A stretch of DNA of 64,000 nucleotides from NCBI RefSeq assembly GCF_002261215.1, contig NZ_NEVS01000004.1:2542001-2606000 (forward strand), written 5' to 3'. Under the pieces are notes generated by a model that saw nothing but the letters and a program-made list of their open reading frames with translations, did no database searches and was not told where the DNA came from. This document shows, piece after piece, positions 28,031-36,469 of the stretch. The stretch's first letter is position 1, and each line of letters begins with the position of its first letter. A program made the position numbers and the translations under genes. Origin of the DNA: Bordetella genomosp. 11. GTDB taxonomy: Bacteria; Pseudomonadota; Gammaproteobacteria; Burkholderiales; Burkholderiaceae_B.

Positions 28031-28110
28031 TACAATGCGGATGTAATTTTCGATCGGCCAGACCGATTTTTCTTCGCGCCAGAACGGATTCGTGCCGTCC
28101 TGGCTTTTTT
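28031..28110 (+). promoter_or_regulatory. Leader with -10-like box and two hairpins plus T-tracts
   Basis: A TACAAT box at 28031-28036 is followed by a small hairpin ATCGG-CCAGA-CCGAT ending in T5 (28053-28071). A longer one follows: GCCAGAACGG / CCGTCCTGGC, with one mismatch and a 7-base loop, ending in T6 (28078-28110). Both have the form of intrinsic terminators. They lie 18 bp or more before the Rieske start codon, so this could be an attenuator, a short RNA gene, or the displaced terminator of the upstream Bug gene. No convincing -35 box is present. Confidence 0.5.
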
Positions 28111-28128
28111 ATCCGGGCGGAGGGAATC

Positions 28129-29286
28129 ATGACCGACATTGGTCGGATGGCGCAGTTCGTGCCAGCTCGCACCCAGCTACCCGTCAGCGCATACTTTGAC
28201 GAAGCCCGCTTCAAGCGCGAGCAAGAACTCATTTTCAAACAATCCGCGCTCTACGTCGGCCACCGCAAAATGGTGCCGGAAGTCGGCGATTGGCGCACGC
28301 TGGTCCAGGAAAAAGGTGGACGTGCCCTTGTCCATACCCCCCAGGGGATAGAACTCATCTCAAATGTCTGCCGCCACCGCCAAGCCTTGATGCTGGGCGG
28401 CGTGGCGGGCAATGTCGCGGGCAATGCCAATACGGCCGGCAATCTCCGGGCCACGGGGGGCAATATCGTCTGCCCCCTGCACCGCTGGACCTACAGCGCC
28501 CAGGGCGAACTGCTGGGCGCTCCACAGTTCGACAGCACACCGTGCGCCAGGCTGGACCGCTTCCGCCTGCGTGACTGCCACGGCCTGTTGTTCGAAGGTC
28601 CGCGCGATCCGCTGCAGGACATCGGCGGCCTGTTCGCGCGACCGGAATTCGATTTCGGCGACTATGTGCTCGATCGCGTCCAGATCCACCAGTGCAACTA
28701 CAACTGGAAGACCTTCATCGAGGTCTATCTGGAGGACTATCACGTCGGCCCCTTCCACCCCGGCCTGGGCCGCTTCGTTACCTGCGACGACCTCACCTGG
28801 GACTTCGGGTCCTGGCACAGCGTGCAGCGGGTCGGGGTGCACCAGGCCCTGGCCAATCCGGGCTCGGATGTCTACCGCGCCTGGCACGATCGGGTGCTGG
28901 ACTTCCGCCAGGGCGAAACGCCGGACTTCGGTGCCATCTGGGCGACCTACTTCCCCACCCACATGATCGAGGTCTACCCGCATGTGCTGGTGCTGTCCAC
29001 GCTGCATCCCCGCGGCCCGCAGGACACCTTGAACGTGGTGGAGTTTTATTACCCGGAGGAAATTGTCGCATTCGAACGCGAATTCGTCGAAGCACAACAA
29101 GCGGCGTACATGGAAACCGCCGTGGAAGACGACGAAATCGCCGAACGGATGGATGCCGGCCGCAAGGCGCTGCACGACCGCGGCGTCACCGAAGCCGGAC
29201 CATACCAATCTCCGATGGAAGACGGCATGCAGCACTTCCATGAGTGGTACCGCCGCATCATGGCGGAAACCGACCCCCACCCCTGA
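28129..29286 (+). CDS. Rieske 2Fe-2S aromatic ring-hydroxylating oxygenase, alpha-type subunit
   Basis: This 385-residue oxygenase has a Rieske domain with ligands Cys81, His83, Cys115 and His118 (CRH ... CPLH) and a catalytic domain with a mononuclear iron site in EVYLEDYHVGPFHPGL (His205, His210). The spacing between the two Rieske ligand pairs is 31 residues, against about 15-17 usually. The extra loop is Gly/Asn-rich with AGN repeats (residues 89-112). GGAGGG lies just before the ATG. No beta subunit or reductase is nearby. The substrate is unknown; relatives in Bordetella are annotated only as Rieske or ring-hydroxylating proteins. Confidence 0.9.
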   Translation: MTDIGRMAQFVPARTQLPVSAYFDEARFKREQELIFKQSALYVGHRKMVPEVGDWRTLVQEKGGRALVHTPQGIELISNVCRHRQALMLGGVAGNVAGNANTAGNLRATGGNIVCPLHRWTYSAQGELLGAPQFDSTPCARLDRFRLRDCHGLLFEGPRDPLQDIGGLFARPEFDFGDYVLDRVQIHQCNYNWKTFIEVYLEDYHVGPFHPGLGRFVTCDDLTWDFGSWHSVQRVGVHQALANPGSDVYRAWHDRVLDFRQGETPDFGAIWATYFPTHMIEVYPHVLVLSTLHPRGPQDTLNVVEFYYPEEIVAFEREFVEAQQAAYMETAVEDDEIAERMDAGRKALHDRGVTEAGPYQSPMEDGMQHFHEWYRRIMAETDPHP

Positions 29287-29309
29287 CGACACGCCACCCG
29301 GCAATCGGA

Positions 29310-29345
29310 CAAACGGCGCCATGACTTCATGGCGCCGTTTGTTTA
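29310..29345. terminator. Bidirectional terminator, perfect 15-bp palindrome
   Basis: CAAACGGCGCCATGA and its exact reverse complement are separated by only 2 bases, and GTTTGTTTACTT follows on the plus strand. It lies between the convergent Rieske and sulfurtransferase genes. A second GC-rich element with A5/T6 flanks (29355-29395) probably serves the sulfurtransferase side. Confidence 0.75.
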
Positions 29346-29407
29346 CTTGCTTTGTTTTTTGCCGCCGGGCCGCCCCAAGGCAAAAAGCCCCCCGGGGCCG
29401 ACTTGCC

Positions 29408-30259
29408 TCAGCCCTTTTCGCGTGGACGGGACGGATCGCTGATCCACTCGCTCCAGGATCCGGGATACAGACGCGATCCGCGCATGCCGGCGACCTCCAT
29501 GGCGAACAGATTGGCCGACGCGGTAATGCCGGAGCCGCACTGGTGCACGATGGACGAAGGCGCGCGGTTACCCAGCACGGCCTGGAATTCCTGGCGCAGC
29601 TGGTCGGGCGACTTGAAGGAGCCGTCTTCTTTCAGATTGTCGGTGTACGGACGATTCAGCGCGCCGGGTATACGACCGGCCTCAGGATCGATGGGTTCTA
29701 CTTCTCCGCGCCAGCGGGCCGCGGCGCGGGCGTCGACCACGGTGAAGGCATGGCTGCCCAGATTAGCCAAGACGGCGTCGGCGTCCACGGCCTCGACCAG
29801 CGGCGGACGCGGCGCGGCGGCGGCACCCGCGGCCGGCGCCGGCACGGCCCCGCTGGCCATGGGCAACCCCGCCGCCTTCCAAGCCTGCCAACCGCCATCC
29901 AACACCGCGACGCGGCCGTGGCCGATCCAGCGCAGCAGCCACCACAGGTGCGCCGCGAATTGGCCGCCGCTGGCGTCGTAGCCCACCACCAGGGTTTCCG
30001 GCCCCACGCCGTGTGCGGCCATCAGGCTGGCCAGGGCGGCGCGATCCGGCAGCGGATGACGGCCGTTGCGGCCGGTATGCGCGCCGGCCAGTTCGCGTTC
30101 GTTGTCCAGGAAATGCGCGCCCGCGATGTGCGATTCCTCGAACTGGCGTCGTCCCGCCGAAAAATCGCCCAGATCGTGGCGCACGTCGAATACGCGCACG
30201 TCGGCGTCATTCAGCCGGCTCGCCAATTGCGAGACGGACATCAAGCTCATCGAAGTCAT
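29408..30259 (-). CDS. sseA: 3-mercaptopyruvate sulfurtransferase (two-domain rhodanese)
   Basis: This 283-residue protein has two rhodanese domains (about 8-135 and 155-280). The catalytic Cys241 sits in HQCGSGITA, and the CGSG(V/I)T loop is the mercaptopyruvate rather than the thiosulfate type. The first domain, inactive in the family, ends with VAVLDGGWQAWKAAGLP. The Pro/Ala linker at 135-152 is longer than in E. coli SseA. The start at 30259 overlaps the stop of the EamA carrier gene by 4 bp, so the frame's long upstream extension is not used. Role: sulfur transfer, cyanide or sulfide handling. Confidence 0.93.
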   Translation of the reverse strand: MTSMSLMSVSQLASRLNDADVRVFDVRHDLGDFSAGRRQFEESHIAGAHFLDNERELAGAHTGRNGRHPLPDRAALASLMAAHGVGPETLVVGYDASGGQFAAHLWWLLRWIGHGRVAVLDGGWQAWKAAGLPMASGAVPAPAAGAAAAPRPPLVEAVDADAVLANLGSHAFTVVDARAAARWRGEVEPIDPEAGRIPGALNRPYTDNLKEDGSFKSPDQLRQEFQAVLGNRAPSSIVHQCGSGITASANLFAMEVAGMRGSRLYPGSWSEWISDPSRPREKG

Positions 30260-31137
30260 GCCTGTTTCTCCCGGTTGGACGTCGCCGCTGTCCGCGATTC
30301 GCGCATCGTGCGCCAGATCGACATCAAGCCGGCGGCGATAATCAATCCCATGCCCAGCCACGCCATATCGTCCAGATGGTCGTGCCAGAACGCCATCCCA
30401 AGGATGGCGGCAAAAATGATGGTGGTGTACTGCAGCGCCGCCGTCAACAGGGCCGAGCCCAGCCCAAAGGCGCGCGTCACCGCCAACTGTCCGAACAGCC
30501 CCGACAGCCCGATGCCGCTTAACGCGGTGTAGCCAGCCAGATCGGTATCGCCCCAGCCCTCGGACGCCAGGCCGGCCACGCTGCTTACGCAAACGGCGCA
30601 CGAAAAGAACAGGACGGTCCGCCATTCGGGTTCGCCGATGCGGCCGAGCTGGCGTATCTGCATCATGGCCACCGCGGCCGAGGCCCCCGAGGCCAGGCCC
30701 AGCAAGGCCGCCAGCCATTGGTCGTGGCCGATACTGGGACGCAGGACGGCGATAACGCCAAGAAACCCCAGCGCCACCGAGACAACCCGGACCACATCGC
30801 GCCGCGCGCCACCCCAGCCCAGCATCCAGGCGGCGATGAACAAGGGCGAGGTGTAGGTCAGGCTGGTGGCCGTCGCCAGCGGCAGATGCGACAAGGCGAA
30901 GAATCCCAACCACATCGAGCTGACGCCGGACAGATTGCGCCAAAAGTGAAGCTTCCAGCTGGTCGGGATGATGGACTGGCGTCCGGCACGGGCCCACACC
31001 AGCAGCAGGATCACGGAGGGCAGCCCGCGAAACAGCACGACCTGCGACAGCGACGAATTGTGTTCCGTGGCCAGCTTCACGCAGGAACCCATGATGGCGA
31101 ACATAAGAGACGCCAACAACATCCAGAGAGCCTGCAT
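30256..31137 (-). CDS. EamA-domain DMT-family permease
   Basis: This 293-residue inner-membrane carrier has about ten transmembrane segments in two EamA repeats. Typical blocks are LLASLMFAIMGSCVKLA at the start, LPLATATSLTYTSPLFIA in the first repeat and RAFGLGSALLTAALQYTTIIFAAILG in the second. I use the ATG at 31137; an open extension upstream is hydrophilic and overlaps the divergent htpX promoter region. It is coupled to the sulfurtransferase gene by a 4-bp overlap, which hints at export of a sulfur or amino-acid metabolite, but the substrate is not known. Confidence 0.88.
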   Translation of the reverse strand: MQALWMLLASLMFAIMGSCVKLATEHNSSLSQVVLFRGLPSVILLLVWARAGRQSIIPTSWKLHFWRNLSGVSSMWLGFFALSHLPLATATSLTYTSPLFIAAWMLGWGGARRDVVRVVSVALGFLGVIAVLRPSIGHDQWLAALLGLASGASAAVAMMQIRQLGRIGEPEWRTVLFFSCAVCVSSVAGLASEGWGDTDLAGYTALSGIGLSGLFGQLAVTRAFGLGSALLTAALQYTTIIFAAILGMAFWHDHLDDMAWLGMGLIIAAGLMSIWRTMRESRTAATSNREKQA

Positions 31138-31318
31138 GGAAAAAAGCGGCGGACCGTAGGGTTGATGGGAAGCGCTACTATACTCCGCGATGGCCCCTGC
31201 CCCGCGTCCATCCGCTTCGGCCATATTGTCCGCCGCAGCGGCCCGGCTCGCGCGCCTTGGAACCTGGACGCACCGGGGCCGTCAAAGCTACATCGCTCGC
31301 AAAGGGACCATAAAAACC

Positions 31319-32197
31319 ATGAAACGTATCGTTTTGTTCGTGCTCACCAATCTGGCCGTCATGATCGTGCTATCGGCCACGCTGCGCATTCTGGGCGTCG
31401 ACCGCTTTCTGACGGCGAACGGGCTGAACATCAATGCCCTGCTGATCTTTTCGCTGGTGGTGGGATTCACCGGCGCCATCATCTCGCTGCTGATCAGCAA
31501 GCCGATGGCCAAGTGGAGCACCGGCGCCCACGTCATCGACCCGAACGCGCCGCGCGACCAGCGCGAGGCCTGGCTGCTGGATACCGTACACCAGTTGGCC
31601 GACCGCGCCGGCATCGGCCGTCCGGAAGTCGCCATCTACGAAGGCGCCCCCAATGCATTCGCCACGGGCGCGTTCAAGAACGATTCGCTGGTGGCCGTCA
31701 GCACAGGTCTGCTGGAAAGCATGACGGAAGAAGAAGTGACGGCGGTCCTCGGACACGAAATCGCCCACATCGCCAACGGCGACATGGTGACGCTGACCCT
31801 GATCCAGGGCGTTGTGAATACCTTCGTGGTGTTCCTGGCGCGCGTCGTCGGCTATTTCGTCGACAAGGCGGTGTTCCGCAACGAACGCGGCGTGGGTGCC
31901 GGCTACTACATCACGGTCATCGTCTGCGAAATCCTGTTCGGCGTGGTCGCCACGATCATCGTTGCGTGGTTTTCGCGCCAGCGGGAATACCGCGCCGATG
32001 CCGGCTCGGCCCATTTGCTCAGTTCGCGCGACCCCATGATCCGGGCCCTGGCGCGGTTGGGTGGCCTGGAACCGGGCGCGCTGCCGAAATCCTTCGAGGC
32101 GGCCGGCATTACGGGCGGCGGCGCCATCAGCGCCCTGTTCGCCTCGCACCCGCCCATCCAGTCGCGCATCGCCGCCCTGCAACGCGTGCCGCTATAG
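31319..32197 (+). CDS. htpX: Membrane zinc metalloprotease HtpX
   Basis: This 292-residue M48 protease takes part in membrane-protein quality control with FtsH. Two N-terminal membrane helices (residues 4-22 and 38-60) precede the zinc motif HEIAH (146-150) in [14 protein letters not shown], and a third Zn ligand is expected in [13 protein letters not shown]. Two more helices lie between. The ATG at 31319 begins [15 protein letters not shown], the standard HtpX start. It is divergent from the EamA carrier. A heat-shock promoter is expected for the family, but I did not see a convincing one. Confidence 0.96.
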   Translation: MKRIVLFVLTNLAVMIVLSATLRILGVDRFLTANGLNINALLIFSLVVGFTGAIISLLISKPMAKWSTGAHVIDPNAPRDQREAWLLDTVHQLADRAGIGRPEVAIYEGAPNAFATGAFKNDSLVAVSTGLLESMTEEEVTAVLGHEIAHIANGDMVTLTLIQGVVNTFVVFLARVVGYFVDKAVFRNERGVGAGYYITVIVCEILFGVVATIIVAWFSRQREYRADAGSAHLLSSRDPMIRALARLGGLEPGALPKSFEAAGITGGGAISALFASHPPIQSRIAALQRVPL

Positions 32198-32220
32198 CCA
32201 TCGTCCGCGGCATGCGGACC

Positions 32221-32269
32221 GGGCCCGGTCGGCGTATTGACGCCAGGCGGCTTGCAAGGCCGACGGGCC

Positions 32270-32270
<1 letters not shown>
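32221..32270. terminator. Stem-loop between convergent htpX and sdaA
   Basis: GGGCCCGGTCGGC (32221) pairs with GCCGACGGGCCC (ending 32270) with one bulged G. The right arm touches the sdaA stop codon. There is no T-tract, so if it terminates transcription it would need Rho. Confidence 0.35.
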
Positions 32271-33661
<1,391 letters not shown>

Positions 33662-33880
33662 GATGGCTCCCACAGACCAAGCGTCCGGAACCCCGCGTCC
33701 CGGCACACCGCTATGATAGCCGCGGTGCCGCGGCGGTATCGCGGGGCGGCAAGGAGCTACCGCAACATCGCATGAGAACGTTTTCAACGTCTCTGTCCCC
33801 AAGGCGGACAATCATGCGATCATTGCCTCTGGTCCGCGGCGCACCGCGGTCTTCCAACCCCTACCCCTGAATACGAACGT

Positions 33881-35542
33881 ATGTCCGGAATCCTGACGCT
33901 GCTCGACTTTGCCGGCTATGTCGCCCTGCTGCTGTGGGGCGTCCACATGGTGCAGACGGGCGTGCAGCGGGCATTCGGCGCCGCGCTCGGGGCTGTGCTG
34001 GGCAGGGCGCTGGGCACGCGGTTGCGCGCCTTCGCCGCCGGGCTTGGCATCACCGCCGCCTTGCAAAGCAGTACCGCCACGGGACTGATGATTACCGGCT
34101 TCGCCGCCGGCGGTGTGGTCAGCCTGGTACCCGCGCTGTCCGCCATGCTGGGCGCCAATGTGGGCACGACGCTGATCGTTCAGGTCCTGTCCTTCGACCT
34201 GACGGCACTCGCTCCCATCCTGATCCTGTTCGGCGTGTGGATGTTCCGGCGCTACCCGCCGGGCCGCACGCGCGACCTGGGGCGCGTCTTCATCGGGCTG
34301 GGTTTGCTGCTGATTTCGCTGCATTCCCTGGTGGACTTGTTCGCGCCGTTCCAGACCGCACCGCTGCTGCGCATCGTGCTGCAGGCCCTGGCCACCCAGC
34401 CCGTCGCCGCGATGCTGATGGCCGCCGCCCTGACATGGGCGGCGCATTCCAGCGTGGCCGTGGTGGTGCTGCTGATGTCCATGGCCTCGCACGGCCTGGT
34501 CACGCCGGACGCGGCCTACGCCATGGTGCTGGGCGCCAACCTGGGCACGGCCATCAATCCCATGATCGAGGGCGTCACGGGCGACGACCCCGCCGCCCGC
34601 CGGCTACCGCTGGGCAACCTGCTGACCCGCGTCGTCGGCGTCGTGCTGGGCCTGCTGCTGCTGCCCTGGGTCGGCACGTGGATGAAAGCCTTGTCGGACG
34701 ACCCGGCCCGCGCGGTCGCCAATTTCCATACCCTTTTCAATGCCGTCGTCGCGCTGGCCTTCCTGCCGCTGCTGGTGCCCTATGCCGCCTTGCTGACGCG
34801 CTGGCTGCCCAAGCGGATCGATCCGGACGATCCCGCGCGTCCCCAATACCTGGACGAATCGGCACACGACATCCCCGCGGTGGCACTGGGCAATGCCTCT
34901 CGCGAGGCCCTGCGCATGGCCGATATGCTGCAGACCCTGCTGGCTCTGGCGCGCGCCGGCTTCAAGCGCGACAACCGGCATCGGCTGCCCCAGGCCAAGC
35001 AACTGGACGCCGCGATGGACAAGCTGGAAACGGCGATCACGCTATACCTGGCCACGCTGGATCGCGAAAGCATGACCAGCGACGACGTCCAGCGCATGGA
35101 GGAAATCCTGGCCTTCGCCAGCAATATCGGCCACGCCGCCGACATCGTCCACGGCGGCCTGCTCAACCACGCGACGCGCCTGCGCAAGCTGGGATGGACG
35201 CTGGCGCCGGAACAGCGCGAACAGCTGGATGAATCGATGGGACATCTGCTGACCAACGAGCGGCGCGCGGCGGCGCTGTTCGTCAACGCCGATCTGCGGC
35301 AGGCGCGGGCCCTGGCCGGCGAAAAGGAAAGCTTCCGCGCCCTGGAGGTCCAGGCCGCGGAAGCCCACTTGCAGAAGATCAAATCCGGCCAGGTCGAGGA
35401 AGCGGAGATCGGCCAGATGTACCTGGACATCCTGCGCGATGTGAAGGGTGTGAACTCCTACCTGGTCGGGGCGGCAGCCTATCCGGTGCTGGCCAAAGAG
35501 GGCGAACTGCTGCCCAGCCGCCTGCGCGAATCGGCCAACTGA
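33881..35542 (+). CDS. Na/Pi cotransporter family protein with C-terminal PhoU domain
   Basis: This 553-residue inner-membrane protein has the two inverted Na/Pi repeats. QSSTAT (62-67) with GANVGTT (91-97) mark the first, and HSSVAV (about 189) with GANLGTAINP mark the second. After about nine membrane segments (to residue 310) comes a roughly 200-residue helical PhoU-like domain. Such YjbB-type proteins move phosphate; export in E. coli YjbB and import in NptA have been described. No pho operon is adjacent. Its stop lies only 3 bp from the convergent dienelactone hydrolase stop. Confidence 0.9.
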   Translation: MSGILTLLDFAGYVALLLWGVHMVQTGVQRAFGAALGAVLGRALGTRLRAFAAGLGITAALQSSTATGLMITGFAAGGVVSLVPALSAMLGANVGTTLIVQVLSFDLTALAPILILFGVWMFRRYPPGRTRDLGRVFIGLGLLLISLHSLVDLFAPFQTAPLLRIVLQALATQPVAAMLMAAALTWAAHSSVAVVVLLMSMASHGLVTPDAAYAMVLGANLGTAINPMIEGVTGDDPAARRLPLGNLLTRVVGVVLGLLLLPWVGTWMKALSDDPARAVANFHTLFNAVVALAFLPLLVPYAALLTRWLPKRIDPDDPARPQYLDESAHDIPAVALGNASREALRMADMLQTLLALARAGFKRDNRHRLPQAKQLDAAMDKLETAITLYLATLDRESMTSDDVQRMEEILAFASNIGHAADIVHGGLLNHATRLRKLGWTLAPEQREQLDESMGHLLTNERRAAALFVNADLRQARALAGEKESFRALEVQAAEAHLQKIKSGQVEEAEIGQMYLDILRDVKGVNSYLVGAAAYPVLAKEGELLPSRLRESAN

Positions 35543-35545
35543 CGC

Positions 35546-36337
35546 TTACTTCAGGTAGCGGGCGAACCAGTCGCGCATCTTCTGCCAGCCGTCCTTGGCA
35601 TCCTGTTCGTTGTAGCTGGGACGATAGTCGGCCAGGAAGGCATGGCCGGAATCGGGATATACCACGAACCTGGACGCCTTCGCGTGCTCGTTGCCTTCGG
35701 CCAGGCGCGCTTTCATGGTCTCGACATCTTCCAGCGGGATGCTGGTGTCCTTGGCGCCGTACAGGCCCAGCACGGGGCCGTGCAGCTCCTTGGTCACGTC
35801 CACGGCGTTGCGCTTGATCAGCGGGCCATGGCCTTGCGTCAGCTTGCCGTACCAGGCCACGCCCGCCTTTACCTTGGGGCTGTAGGCCGTGTACATCCAC
35901 GTAATGCGTCCGCCCCAGCAAAAGCCGGTGATACCGATGCGTTCGCCGTCGCCGCCATGCTGGGCGGCCCACGCCACGCTGGCGTCCAGGTCAGCCATGA
36001 CCTGTTCGTCCGGCACCTTGGCGACGATATCCTGGATGAGCTTGGGAATGTCGGTATAGGTGGATGCATCGCCCTGGCGCTCGTACAAATTGACCGCGAT
36101 GGCAAAGTAGCCTTCCTTGGCCAGGCGCCGGCACACGTCCTGGATATGCTCGTGTATGCCGAAGATTTCCTGCACCACGCAAACGATGGGCAGGTCGGTC
36201 TTGCCTTCCGGGGCGGCGTAGTAGGCGGGAATCGTGCCGTCCTTCACGGGCAAATCGATCAGGCCGTGCGTCAGGCCCTGCGGGCTGGTGTGAATGGCCG
36301 TGTTCTGGACGGTTCCTGCAGCGGGCGAAAAACTCAT
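35546..36337 (-). CDS. Dienelactone hydrolase family protein
   Basis: This 263-residue alpha/beta hydrolase is probably cytoplasmic. The nucleophile is Cys140 in GITGFCWGGRITW, with Glu57 in VVQEIFGI and a histidine in DSGHAFLADYR completing a Cys-Asp/Glu-His system as in carboxymethylenebutenolidase. The N-terminal 30 residues are an extension before the fold. No aromatic-ring cleavage genes are next to it, so its real substrate is open. GAGG precedes the ATG. It lies 132 bp upstream-to-downstream of polA on the same strand. Confidence 0.9.
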   Translation of the reverse strand: MSFSPAAGTVQNTAIHTSPQGLTHGLIDLPVKDGTIPAYYAAPEGKTDLPIVCVVQEIFGIHEHIQDVCRRLAKEGYFAIAVNLYERQGDASTYTDIPKLIQDIVAKVPDEQVMADLDASVAWAAQHGGDGERIGITGFCWGGRITWMYTAYSPKVKAGVAWYGKLTQGHGPLIKRNAVDVTKELHGPVLGLYGAKDTSIPLEDVETMKARLAEGNEHAKASRFVVYPDSGHAFLADYRPSYNEQDAKDGWQKMRDWFARYLK

Positions 36338-36469
36338 GGCGGTATCCTCACTCTTGGGGTTGGGCACGTGGAGCGGACATAACGCACGGCGCGCGCCGCC
36401 CGGCGCCTTCCGGGCGATTATGCCGCGCATTCCCTTAATGCGTGCTGGAAACCCCCAGGTCCCCGCGCC

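Noticed and set aside
27493..28035. Repeated Pro/Arg/Gly-rich minus-strand frames over the tandem array
   Set aside because: They are read-through of the 79-bp repeats; the period rotates the frame and there is no ribosome site.
31138..31318. Heat-shock promoter before htpX
   Set aside because: A CTTGG-like element is present but no CCCCAT-type -10 at the right distance.
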